A DNA stretch of 64,000 nucleotides from Microdochium bolleyi (taxonomy: Eukaryota > Ascomycota > Sordariomycetes > Xylariales > Microdochiaceae), in NCBI GenBank assembly GCA_001566295.1, contig KQ964246.1:1488001-1552000 (forward strand), read 5' to 3'. The notes under the pieces are model-generated. The model worked only from the letters and a program-made list of their open reading frames with translations. It did no database searches and was not told the DNA's origin. Made by a program: the position numbers and the translations under genes. Positions 25,854-36,700 of the stretch are shown here, in pieces; position 1 is the stretch's first letter; every line of letters starts with the position of its first letter.

Positions 25854-28029
25854 CTAAATCGCGGACACCTTGCGAACAGTCGAAGTAGCGCTGCCCCCAG
25901 CGCTAACACTGCCGACACGCCCGCTCGTCTTGCGGACTCCAGCGGACTCCTTGCTGCGGCTCGACTCCGTTGACCGCTTGCTGCTGCGGACCTTAGTCAA
26001 CACTCCAGACGCACTAGCAGATCGAACTGGCGAGCTGCCAACATGGTCAGGGATGCTCTTTGGCCGACCACTGCCAATGTTCTCAGCGTCATGCGAAGCA
26101 TCGTTGTCAATGACCTGGTAGATCGTTGTGGTGTGGCTGATGGAACGAGACTTCTCACTGCGGGCCGGCGACTGGGAGCCCTTCTGGCGAGAACGCATGC
26201 GCAGGTGTAGTTCTTCGTCAGACTCGGTGCTGTTGGACTCGCGGTGGATCGAGATCACCTCGGTCTCCTGCTCGTAGACTTCCTCCTCGAGAGTCGTCTG
26301 AATTGTGCTGCGCTGGTACGGGTGGTGGCGGTCGACTCTGCTAGTCTTCCGGGGCTGGCCAGGTGTCGGGGCCGGAAGGTAGTCTTCCTGAACACCAACG
26401 TTACGGCGCTCAGAATCCATCTCGCTCAGCGGCGTCCGGTTGGAAGGGCTCCTGTTGGGCGGTGTTGAGTTCTGGGCATTCCGGCCAAGCGAGGCCTTCT
26501 GCATGGCCCTGATCGGGGTGCTAGGGGCAGGGTTGGAGGCGAATTCCTTCCTCAGCTTCCTCTCCAGTCTCTCCTCAATCCACCATTGACGGAATGTGCC
26601 CTGGTTGATGTGAAGCCAGTGCTGCTGAGGACCGACGACCATTCCCGGTCTCATGAAGCGCATGAAGGAGATGATCTCGTTAGCAGTGAAGCCATGGCGG
26701 TAGATGAGATAGGCACCAATCAGGCAGCCAGTGCGACCCAGGCCGGCCTTGCAGTGGACAGCGATGCCCTTCTTCTTGACGGTGATGGTCTCGTGTGCCA
26801 GCGTGATGAATTTGCGGACTGTGCTCAGGGGAGGGCACGTGCCATCCTCGAAGATCATGTCGAGATGCTGAATACCCAGAGCCTCGAAGTACGAGGGAGA
26901 GTACAATGGGGAGTTCAGACGGACCACGAGGCCGATGTTACGCTCCACAAAATGCTTGAGCACGTTCTTGAAAGGCTGGGGAAGCATGGCGTCGGCATCA
27001 ACAGCAGCAATGGTCCGCGGCAACCTCTCGTAGGCTTCCGAGGACTCTGAGATACGAGCGACGGGTGTCTGCTGAGGAGAGGCAAAGGCGAGGAAGTGAG
27101 GCGTAATCCAGTTGAAGTCTCCATGCTCTACCCGCTCGAACCTCTCGTACTCGTCGAGGTCGAAGTTATCAAGGACGCAGCAGCCCTCTTCTTTGGCCTT
27201 CCAGACACCGTAGACGACATCCTGAACGGTCAGACCGTAGTCTGCTTGGCTGTAGCCCGCGTCGCGGAAAGGCATCAACGGGGGGTCAATCTGGGCAATC
27301 GGCGCCAGGGCCAGGTGAGGCGGCCACGACTGAATCAGGACCATGTAGCATGCCAGCAGGCAGGAAGCATTTGCCCGGCCTGGTTTGAATGGTCAGCATC
27401 ATAGCACTTGCTGACAAGAACCAGTTCTGAATCACTTACTCCGTGCGTCAGGCCGACTCCAGAACACAATCGGACGGTTCTGGTTCTCCTTGGCGCCGAG
27501 GAGGTCGTGGAACTGCAGCGCAAATCGGTACAGGTGACCGATGTGCAGCGGGCCAAAGTCGTGGTGGAAAGCGTTGTAGAGAAGTGTGTCGTCGACGGTA
27601 AAGTAGCATGGTGCTTGTTTGCTGGCCTTGGACTGCACAGAGCTGTCTACAGCGCGCTGCGATCGCTTGGATGGTGATCCACGCAAGGATGTCTCGGGGT
27701 ATGGGAAGACGGTATCGGCTGTCGGGGGTGCTATGTACGAAGCCAGGTAGAGCCGGTCTGGCAAGAATGTCAGCAAGGTTGTTGGCGTTGATGCTTTCCA
27801 CGAAGGCGGTGAAGGAACCCATGTGTCTTCGTAGCCGAGTTGATCATCCCGACTGCTGGCAGTACACTCGGTCGGCGCCCAGGTAAGGGGATACATGACA
27901 GTGGTGGTGCGGAGTTGCGCTGGGGTAAAATGATGCGCCGTGGTGATGGGAGACAACCATGGTGTAGGTCGACTTACCAGGAAGATACTCGATGACCTGC
28001 CCCGTGCTGGAGCTGCGCGAGGAAGGCAT
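25854..28029 (-). CDS. cdc14: Cdc14-type dual-specificity protein phosphatase
   Basis: Three exons: 25854-27379, 27440-27757 and 27978-28029, giving 631 residues. Introns are 60 nt (GTAAGT, CTGAC branch site) and 220 nt (GTAAGT donor), and joins preserve VIEYLPDRLYLASYIAPP and SRANASCLLACYMVLI. The paired Cdc14 fold is complete: an N-terminal DSPn half (about residues 10-160) and a catalytic half with general acid in FEDGTCPP (near Asp302) and the P-loop HCKAGLGRTGCLIGAY (nucleophile near Cys333). The last 230 residues are Ser/Arg-rich and disordered, as in other fungal Cdc14 proteins. Cdc14 removes phosphate from CDK sites (Ser-Pro) during mitotic exit, cytokinesis and sporulation. The gene is divergent from pcc1. 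The first exon codes only 17 residues. Confidence 0.95.
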
Positions 28030-28806
28030 ATCTGGCACTCCGGAGTCACGCGACTGCCTTGATCACTGATCGGGATGTAGAAGTCGAGATGCGGCGTTGG
28101 CCTTCGAGTCCGGAGAGATGGAGAGCAGGTGTCAGGCGACAGCGGCAGGCAGGACCATGAGCGGAAGGCGCAACGAGATACAGGTAGTCGTTGTGATTGA
28201 TTGAGATGCTGGTGGAGGGGCGGTGCAAGGCTGGCTATATGCACGAGCGGCGCGCAGGAGACGGGTGGTGGCAGGAGAAAGTGGCTGGCAGAAGGGAAAA
28301 GGGAAATGCCGGAGTTGACGCAGGTCGAGATGCTCTTGTAGTAAGGAGCATGCGAAGCAGTTGTTGTTGTTGGCGGCCGGGCCTGGCGCTGCTGTTTTGA
28401 CCGGCAGGGGTCTTTGTTTTGTTGCCATGCCCGATCTGGCTGGAGCTCGCGGGAGCTCGCTGGAGCTGGCCCGGGCTTGGGGCGGCTTGACCCGTAACGC
28501 ACCGCCGGCCACAGCTTGTTGCCACTGGCAACGGGCCCTGGCACCCCCAGGATGAGGCTGAAACGGGCAACAGGTCATCCACATGCCAGTCCAGGCGCGC
28601 CTCCAGGCTTCTCCGTCCCAAGATCGTGGGCTCCCGCGCAACGCACAGCCACAGCTCCCACCCCACCCGCCAGCCCATCCACATTGGAGAAGCCTTGATT
28701 CTTGAACCTCCGTCCTTCTGCAGCCTCCCTCATCGCTGTCGATACCCCACCAAGTAAACATCAACCTGGACCTTGGCGAGCACTGTTCACCGCACCGCTG
28801 CACACA
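28030..28806. promoter_or_regulatory. Shared divergent promoter region of cdc14 and pcc1
   Basis: 777 bases separate the two start codons, so both promoters must lie here or overlap. The DNA is GC-rich. Three tandem 10-bp units of the type GGAGCTCGC sit at 28441-28470, near the middle. Long frames crossing it on the - strand (for example 28132-28803) have no family and are taken as chance. Confidence 0.55.
28441..28470. repeat. Three tandem 10-bp GGAGCTCGC-type units
   Basis: Units TGGAGCTCGC, GGGAGCTCGC and TGGAGCTGGC abut each other midway between the cdc14 and pcc1 start codons. Confidence 0.8.
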
Positions 28807-29209
28807 ATGGCGTCATCTGTCGAGGACCAGTTCCCCTGTCAAATGTAAGTTGTCTGTTGTCTCTGTGCCCCTGGACATTTCCTGTGCTAACTGTGTCACC
28901 CCTAGCATTATTGACTCCCCATTCCCCACGCCACGACTCGCCTCGATTGCGCTCAAGGCTCTGCAGGTCGACAAAGAGCTCTCTCCTCTCGTCCGCCGCT
29001 CCTTCTCAATCGCAGACTCGGCACAGCACAGCCATGGTGACCAGTCGGCCCTCGACGGATGCATTCTACGGACCGACTATCGAGCGACGACAAACAGGAT
29101 GCTTCGTGTAGCTGTCAACTCTTTCATGGAGAGCTTGAACCTCGTGCTCGAGGTCATGGAGAACCTCGATGAAGATGTACTGGCCACAAATCAGGAATCC
29201 TTGAAATAA
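28807..29209 (+). CDS. pcc1: KEOPS/EKC complex subunit Pcc1
   Basis: Two exons: 28807-28844 and 28906-29209, giving 113 residues, the usual size. The 61-nt intron has GTAAGT, a GCTAAC branch site and CTAG, and splits an Ile codon. Family features are IIDSPFPTPRLASIALKAL and YRATTNRMLRVAVNSFMESL, followed by an acidic helix ending VMENLDED. Pcc1 is the small dimerising subunit that binds Kae1 in the KEOPS complex, which makes N6-threonylcarbamoyl-adenosine at A37 of ANN-decoding tRNAs; in yeast it is also linked to telomere maintenance and transcription. The gene is too small and too split to be obvious from open frames alone. It is divergent from cdc14 and convergent with the heat-shock gene 269 bases downstream. 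Confidence 0.92.
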
Positions 29210-29478
29210 GCACTCATCACTCGTCATGCATACTTTTGGGGGGTTTACATCGGCTGTCGTTAGCCCATATTCTACCTTCGGATCACGAGTCTCACCCGAA
29301 TCACGGCAGTCGTCGATCAAGGACCAAGGCATGCAGCAAAGTTTTTTTTCTCCATTCTAGACATTTTTTCGGGGTAAAATAACAACGCCAGACTCCGCCA
29401 AACCGAAGACCTGTTCGAACTACCTCGCAGGCAGCTTATGCCCGGACCCAACACGTTCTGCTTAGCAGCCAGCACTCA

Positions 29479-30675
29479 CTACTCAATATCCACCTTGCGG
29501 ATCTCCGTCCACTCCTTCTCGACCTTGGGGACGGTCACAACGAGAAGTCCGTTCTCCATCTTCGCAGTGATGCTGAGCCCGTCGATTTCCTCCTTCTCGG
29601 TCGCGCCAGGTGGCGGTAGCTTGATGCTACGTTCGAACATGCCAATCTTGCGCTCGCCAGTCACAAGGCCTTGTACAAAGGTCTCGTCGCCAGGCCGATA
29701 CATGACACCAGCTACGTTCACGCTGCTCTTTTCCGAGTCCCAGTGGACACCGACATCCTCCTTGGAGCATCCCGGGAGTGCGACATGAAGGACATAAGCT
29801 GTCTCCGTGTTGAACGTATCGACTGGTGGCACAAAGCTCTCGCTTCTGCCTGCACCCTCGTCGGCTGGCACAGCTCGCGCGTTCATTTGATCGAGGTACT
29901 CTCGGATGCTCTCGGCAAAAGGATGGCGAGCGAAGGTATGCATCAGAGGACGGAAATCGAACGGACCGGAGTACTCGGGCGGAGGTGATGTTTCATGGCG
30001 ACCCCGGTGCCCGCCTCGACCGTGACCACGTCCAGCATGGGCCCAGGCACAGCCGCGGCCGCGGCCACGACCTCGATGAACGAAGTCTGGACCGTGATGG
30101 TGAGGGCCGTGGTGAGGAGGTGGAGGTGGTGGCGGAGGCGGATGATGAGGGCCGTGGTGAGGAGGCGGAGGCGGAGGCGGATGGTGAGGGAGAGGACCAG
30201 GCGGGAACGGAGGGTGAGGAGGGTGTGACGGGTGGGCGTGTGCGTATTCATGCGTGGCGTCTTCGTCGGGAGCATCTCTCATGGCGTCCGGCGATTTTTC
30301 TGCCTCGTGGTTGTCGTCGCGCTCGTCCTCCGTCGCAGACTCGTGCGTAGGCCTGCCTTCATGGCGCTCGTGGCGATGATGCGAGTGTCTACCACGACCT
30401 CCACGAGCCCATGGGCCGCCACTTCCGAACGCTTGACCCCAAGGCCCCCATCCTGCATAAGGGCCCCATGGTGCACTGAAGGCAGCAGCCCCGTCGGCAG
30501 AAGCCCAGGGAAATTCGGCACCATGGCTTGGTGCGTGGTCTACACCCGCGCCTGCGTTCGCGCTTGCGCGTGCTCCATTGGAGTGATCGGGGTTGTAGGA
30601 GTTGACAAAAGCCCAGAAGGGCTCCTGGCTGTTATTATTGTTGTTATTGTTGGGGTTCGGGTTTGAGTTGGCCAT
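29479..30675 (-). CDS. Small heat-shock protein (Hsp20/alpha-crystallin), enlarged
   Basis: Single exon, 398 residues, about twice a usual small heat-shock protein. The N-terminus has an Asn run (residues 10-15) and aromatic/Gly segments (WGPYAGWGPWG). Residues about 90-225 are low complexity: His/Asp/Glu-rich, then His-Pro-rich runs (about 145-197), then an RG-rich stretch (RGRGRGRG, GRGHGRGGHRGR). The alpha-crystallin domain spans about 282-388 with the family pattern YVLHVALPG, ERSIKLPP and NGLLVVTVPK. Such proteins hold unfolding clients as oligomers during heat or other stress. The RG and His/Pro regions suggest condensate or metal-related behaviour, but this is inference. The start follows an unambiguous upstream TATA element, and STRE-like sites lie 380-480 bases upstream. 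Confidence 0.9.
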   Translation of the reverse strand: MANSNPNPNNNNNNNSQEPFWAFVNSYNPDHSNGARASANAGAGVDHAPSHGAEFPWASADGAAAFSAPWGPYAGWGPWGQAFGSGGPWARGGRGRHSHHRHERHEGRPTHESATEDERDDNHEAEKSPDAMRDAPDEDATHEYAHAHPSHPPHPPFPPGPLPHHPPPPPPPHHGPHHPPPPPPPPPHHGPHHHGPDFVHRGRGRGRGCAWAHAGRGHGRGGHRGRHETSPPPEYSGPFDFRPLMHTFARHPFAESIREYLDQMNARAVPADEGAGRSESFVPPVDTFNTETAYVLHVALPGCSKEDVGVHWDSEKSSVNVAGVMYRPGDETFVQGLVTGERKIGMFERSIKLPPPGATEKEEIDGLSITAKMENGLLVVTVPKVEKEWTEIRKVDIE

Positions 30676-30739
30676 GATTGCTTGTGAAGCTGTCGAACAG
30701 AGAGTACCGACACAATAGCAGTGGAGGGCGCCGCAGGCA

Positions 30740-30747
30740 TTTATATA
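30740..30747 (-). promoter_or_regulatory. TATA box of the small heat-shock gene
   Basis: TATATAAA on the minus strand, 65-72 bases before the ATG. That spacing predicts a short leader of about 35-40 bases. This is typical of strongly inducible stress genes. Confidence 0.65.
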
Positions 30748-31051
30748 TCATGCGGATCACCTCAAAAGAAGACACAATGTATAGCACACACCCCCATCAC
30801 CGGAAATGTGTGACACACAAAGTGATAGGCATCCGGTTGCGCTACGCAATGGGGTGTACGCAAGGTGTGGCAGGCACCGAGCAATAGAGGATGTGGTATA
30901 CGCAATGTGGCGGCTCTTTTGCTGGAAGCCGATGGACACACGGAGCTTGGAGAGCAGGCGCCTTGGACAATCTAGAGCTTCGCTCCCCCGCATGGTGGCT
31001 TTCCTGGGCGGCCTCGAGCTTGCTCCAGCTTGCCGGTTTTCGCCCCCCGTC

Positions 31052-31066
31052 CCCCTCCCCTCCCCT
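31052..31066. promoter_or_regulatory. Three head-to-tail CCCCT (STRE-like) sites
   Basis: CCCCT at 31052-31056, 31057-31061 and 31062-31066, and AGGGG at 31153-31157, all upstream of the heat-shock gene. AGGGG/CCCCT is the core of the stress-response element bound by Msn2/Seb1 factors. A chance CT-rich tract is a real alternative. Confidence 0.4.
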
Positions 31067-32092
31067 TTGTGCCAACGCCACCAGACGTGGTTCGCTGGGG
31101 CGCAAATGAGGAAATCGCGATTTGGAGTATCTCAGCAGAGTCGATGGGGAAGAGGGGCGGGATGGATGAATGACACGCGAGCTAATGGCTGCTGCCTGAA
31201 GAGTCCGCCACGCGGCCTCCAAAGATCTTCTTATCTTGCCTTAGAGAAAGACAAAACCACAACTCCGCATGCCAACATGTGAAGTAGAATCGAATCTCAT
31301 CTCGGGTTGTCGTCGAGCTGCCCAAATTTCGTCTTATCTCGTTTCTTATCATTTGCCTCTACGGTCGGATGATTGAATGCACACTTCTATGCTTCTATGG
31401 GTGGTGTCTGCACGTTAATCCCGGGTGAGTTTTGTGGCGAGGGACTTGGACGCATTTAATGGGAAACGCGCAGCCAGAAAGCTGGCCAACCCCCAAGTTT
31501 GAAGATAAACAATAAGAGATCGTTTTCTTTCGTGTGCTCTTTTTCTTTTCTTCTTTCTCTGCAGAGCTGTTCTGCCTTGAAGCCACTGATTGCCCGAGAT
31601 CATGATGCGTGAGCCTCGCCGGGTTGAGTTCAGTAGTGGTGTCCTTGTTAGTGCGACTTTAGGCACCGAGATTCCGATCGTTCGATAGCGCATGCCGTGC
31701 CATGACTCTTCCCCCAGTGTACGCGTAGACAAATACGCCAGTCATTGTAACCCAGTGTCTGGGCGAGGAGATTCACATGCCACCAAAAAACAAGCCTCGA
31801 CTGGGGATGCGCGTGTCTATGCGGTATGTATCATCCCAGAACAAGTTCTCACAAGTGGAAGCGAATAGAGTGCTGTCTGGATCGCCATGTAAGTGAGAGT
31901 GACAGCCGGACGAGGGATTCGGTAGGAAGTTGATGCTCCTTCTATCGTGGTGGCTGTAGCTCTCCTGCATTTGGGCTCTGTTGTGCTGCATAGCCGTTTT
32001 GGGAGCATGTATCAGGCTCTCGGCTCGACTCTGTAAACGTGACTGAACCGGTATTTGCAGTTACGTTCGGCTCGACCGCAATAGGTGTCATA

Positions 32093-32104
32093 CTAGGTAC
32101 CTAG
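32093..32104. repeat. Palindrome CTAGGTACCTAG
   Basis: Perfect 12-bp palindrome in a spacer. Related CCTAGG palindromes occur at 47261-47270 and, less perfectly, at 51262-51276. Confidence 0.85.
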
Positions 32105-32724
32105 GCAGGTGTGTATGTCCTTTCGTACCAAGACCAAGGAAGTCGGTCTTATGCTCTACCTGACAGTTTCAATCACACACACGTCAATGCACCGGCCATA
32201 TTCAGACTGCAAACAAAAGCTTCTCATGATATGGAAATGCGATGCTAGCCTTTATTTCAGAATAATTCTTAGAAGGCCATTTAAATCGCCCAAAATTTGA
32301 TGAATCGCGGCTATCATCGACCTCGAGAACATGGAACTTCTCCCGGGCGCTTTCAAGTTTGGAGATTCCACCTCATATATCTTGGTGTGTTGGGAACTGT
32401 TCATCAAGACTTCTTAGGTTGGTTCGCGCGTATGCACGCTCTAGACACCTGCAACCTGAGAGTGGGGACCCAGAACCTGAGAGTTGCAGCCCAGGCTGAA
32501 ACTTAGCGCCCGCCGGAGAACAATGCGCGCGCCTCAGGCCGTGATTGGCTGCGTTGTTGTTTCCTAGCTTGAGTTGGGCAGGCGCCTCACATTCCTCGGC
32601 AGCACCCGCCACCATGCGCCAACCTTGTCAGTTGATCATGGTAGATTTGCAATAATTTCGGGGCCTCGGGAGGCACGTTCAAGAATTGTTGTAACCCCCC
32701 AGGTCGATGCACAGCTGTCCTCCA

Positions 32725-32757
32725 GACCATGACACAGACCATGACACAGACCATGAC
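32725..32757. repeat. 12-bp direct repeat x2.75
   Basis: Unit GACCATGACACA at 32725-32736 and 32737-32748, followed by GACCATGAC at 32749-32757. Confidence 0.9.
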
Positions 32758-33765
32758 GGGTGCTAGGCGGATATAACGCATGGAAGAGCCTCCGGGCTGT
32801 CGGCACTTGCACACTTCTGCAGTCACAGGGCATCCGACTAGCGCCTCGGCAGCCCGGCACAGAGGCTTGCGTAAGAGCCAACCATGGCAGCCCTCGACGC
32901 GTGCTTCTCGCGGGCCCTGAGCACTACCCAGGACGGAATAGTGACAATCTTTGGAAAGCGTCCACGGGCACCAGATCCGGGTCCTCGACTTGCATTGGGC
33001 GCTTGCGAGAGCTCCATTTCTCTAACCGCCGGCGGGCGGGGCCAATGGGAAGGCTGGGCCAAGCTGCGGTGGAGCCGGCCGGTGCTCCGCCGTTGGCCTA
33101 GCCGTGCCGGCTCCCTCCAGGGCTGTCCTTCACAGGCCAGACACAGCACCCGTGACGCTGGGCACCTACGGACCTATGGAGTTCAGGCCGCCCGCCATCG
33201 TCGCCGCCAACGAACGAGGGGGAGGGGGAGAGGGACCCCTGGCCCGATGCTGCATCCACCTGCTCATCACCCGGCGCATCAAGCTCGCGCGGCGGGACCC
33301 CTCACAAGCTCCGCGAGCGCATCGCTCTCTTCGACTCCCTCTCGAGCTGCCACGCCCCTGACTCTCTTTTCTCTCCCGTAGATCGTCGTTCTTCGCCAGT
33401 TTGCGATCCTGCAGCACTCCTGCGTCCTCCTACTTGCTCTTGTTGGCGAAACCTCCTCCTCGGCCACCGGGACGCTCTGTGACGCAACGAAAGTCATCAC
33501 CAGCTGCAGTCGTGGCCAAACCTCGAACCGGCAGTCGTCCGACCCCACCTGGCCTCAATCACGGCGGCCACCCTCCACCACCAACCACAGTTCCCAGCTC
33601 TGTCTTCCGCATCTCCTTTGGGATAACCAGGAAGCACTACGAACCTCGACTTGCGCCTGGCCCTTACGCGCGGTTCCGTAGATCGTGTTTCACCTGTCCA
33701 GAGCTTGCACCGCCCCCGCGCTCTTACATTCGCCTCCAACCAGAGGGGCATCGTTCTTGGCCAAT

Positions 33766-36700
33766 ATGGATCGCCGTCATGGCCGACCCGACGAGGAAAT
33801 GTTCCTCAACAAGCCTTCCGCAGGAGGGGACAGCCCGACCGTAGAACCGCTTAGGATCTTCAAGCCGCAGAGCCCTCCTCCTTCGTCAACCTCGAGTCCC
33901 TTCCAATACCCGGCTCCGTCGTCCTCAAAGCAGCCAACCTTCCCTCTGCCGCCGGGTGCTTCGAGCTCAGCCGCTCCGCTGCCATACCCCGAGGACGACG
34001 ACTTTCGACCTCCAAGCCAGTCCTCGAGGCCTGCCTACCCCGGCAACCGCTACACCAGTCCGGTTCAAAGCACCTCTCCGAGATTCGACGGCAGTCCGAC
34101 CGGAGACAAGCGCCCAGGTCTTGCAGAGCGCCGCGGCACGGGTCCTGCTCCGTTGCCAGCATCACTGAGCCCGGGAAGTCCGGCCTCTGATGATGGCAAC
34201 TTGTTCGCCAAGCCTCTGGTATCTCAACAACAGTCGCAACACCCAGCTGCCGCCGCCGCCAACTTCCCCAACTACCAGAAGAAACCCTACTACCCTCCCC
34301 CGGGGGGCCACCTGGCTGAGTCAATCCAGACTCCGCACGTCAACAACAGACCACAGGCGAACGAGCCAAGCTTCCTCCAGAAGCCTATCGAAAGCAGCAT
34401 GAACCGGTTCGCCTCGACGGCATCGACCTCGACGACGAGAGCCAGCCGTGGCTCCCCGCCTCCGCCAGAGACACCAATCGTGGAACCGGGCCAGATCCCT
34501 GGCGGTGGTATCGAGGCCAGGTATGCCGCGGCGGGCATTGCCGGCACGGGCACCCTCAACAGCTTCCAGAGTTCTGCGGCGTCGCAACGGTTGGCTCAGT
34601 ACGGGCAGCAGCAGCAGCCGCCGCAACAGCAACAGCCACAACAGCAACAGCAACAGCAACAAGCTGCTGCTCAACCGCAAGGCCGTCCAGCGCGGCCCTG
34701 GACGCCCACAGAGGATCACGGGACCCAGCCTCATGGCCCGCCCACTGTCTACCAGGGAGCAGAGCCGGTGCCGAACTCGAGCACACCACAGAACAACGCA
34801 CCCGCCAACAATACCGCCAACCCCGGTGCCTCGGGCTCAAATCTGCAAGTCAGTGTTCTTGAGCAGGACTTCCAGCGCATGCAGATGGCTGGAAACGACC
34901 CACCGCCTGCATACTCAAGCATAACTGGCAGTGGCGGTGCCGGTTACCCGGCAGAGAAGCAGCGGCCCAGTGCCGGCGCCGGCGCCGGCCCCAGCTCCGG
35001 CCCGGCAGGACATCCCGCGGTCGGCCCATCGCAAGCGGCTTCACCAGAGAAGAAGCAAGCCGAGATTGGTGCTGGGCTTGCCTCGCCCGCGTTGCAGCAT
35101 CCAGGGCACCCGGCATTCGCCAATGATCCAAGGCCGGAATCCTCGTCGAGCGCGCAACAGAACCCCAAGAAGCCACAAGCAATCATCACGCAAACTCCGT
35201 CGCCGTTCCAGGGGCAGGGGCCGTCGTCTCCTCCGCCATTGCCTGAAGGCTGGATTGCTCACCTGGACCAGAACTCTGGGCAATACTACTATATCCATCT
35301 GGCCACACAGGCTACGCAGTGGGAGTTCCCGAAAGGACCGAACCCCATGCAGCATGATGTGGCGCCACTCTCGCCAGCGGCTTCGACATATGGGAACCCT
35401 CTTGCATCGCCCTTGTTCGGTAAGCAGGCGGCGATGGCTTCGCCCATGTTTCCCCCGCAGACTCCCGGCTATGCGGAAAGCATCATGAGCGTTGCAGCAT
35501 CGGCTGCTCCCACCGCGGCGGGTTTCTCTGGGCCGCCACCTGGTGCCGGTGTCGACATGTACAAGATTCAACCGACGAACGGTGTCTACTTTGGACCGTA
35601 CTTGAGATATGTGAACATGGATGTTGAGCGAGGTATCTGGCTTGGCAGCATATTGATCGTGACCGACGCACCGCAGCCACCGACAATACACTTGCACAAG
35701 AGTGCCGACTTGTCGCCGAACCCTCGCCAGCTCCAGCCAACCTGCATATATACACACCAGCGATGGCAGTTCCAGAAGTACGAGATCGACATTCCGATGG
35801 AGGACGGGCCCACCCAGCGGTGGACGTATGCGGTCACATCCCATCTCGGCTGCACGAGATACGAGTTCATTGTCGCTGGCAAAAACGAGACAAACTGGCG
35901 GTTCCTTGCGCACTCGGGCAACGACTTTGCAGCAAGCACAACGCAGGCCGAGCGGAGCAAGCTCGGCGGCGTCGGCTTCATGTGGAAGGACGTCCTTCAG
36001 AAGAATGTCGACTGTGGCGGGTTCCACGTGCAGCTCGGTCTCGGCAACCAGGTCTACGGCGACAGGCTCTGGAAGGAGGTGCCGCTGCTCAAGCAGTGGC
36101 TGGCGATGCAAGGAAAGGACAACAGGCAGAAGGCCTCCTGGACCGCCCGCCACGAGGAAGATGTCTCCCATGCGTATTTCCACTTTTACACGAGCCACTT
36201 CGATCAGCCGTTCCTCCGCGAGGCGTTTGCGCAGATCCCTCACGTCTGTCAGATTGATGACCACGATATGTAAGTCAGGCTGCAACCGATTTCTTTCCAC
36301 AACTACGTTGCTAATATTCGAGGACAGCTTTGATGGTTACGGCTCGTATCCCGAGTACATGCAGAATTCTCAGGCTTTCAAGAACATCGGCAGGATAGCC
36401 ACCGACATGTATCTGCTGTTCCAGCACCACACAACACTGGAAGTTCTGCGCGGAATAAGCCATGACCTTGATCTCTTCACAGTGACGGGCCAGGGCTGGC
36501 ACTTTGTCAAGAATCTCGGCCCTGCAGTCGTGGTCATTGGCGCTGACGTCAGGTCCGAGCGGAACCAGACACGGGTCATTGCTGGCCCGACATACCAGGG
36601 CCTCTTCCCCAAGGTAGCAATGCTGCCACCGAGCGTGCAGCACTGCATCTGGATGCTGGCGGTGCCCGTCGTGTACCCGCGCCTCGACACGGTGGAGACG

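Larger units (their letters stand above)
30676..33765. other. 3.1-kb divergent spacer, heat-shock gene to WW-PhoD gene
   Basis: It contains the heat-shock promoter at the left and a CT-rich leader of the WW-PhoD gene at the right (from about 33100). An AT-richer stretch lies at about 32090-32310. A 12-bp palindrome CTAGGTACCTAG is at 32093-32104, and a 12-bp direct repeat is at 32725-32757. No coding frame with a recognisable family was seen. Confidence 0.5.

Noticed and set aside
28132..28803. 223-codon minus-strand frame across the cdc14/pcc1 promoter
   Set aside because: Would overlap the start of pcc1 and the divergent promoter; no family.
35041..36300. 419-codon antisense frame opposite the PhoD-like module
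   Set aside because: It lies fully against a conserved coding exon; no domain; a shadow frame.
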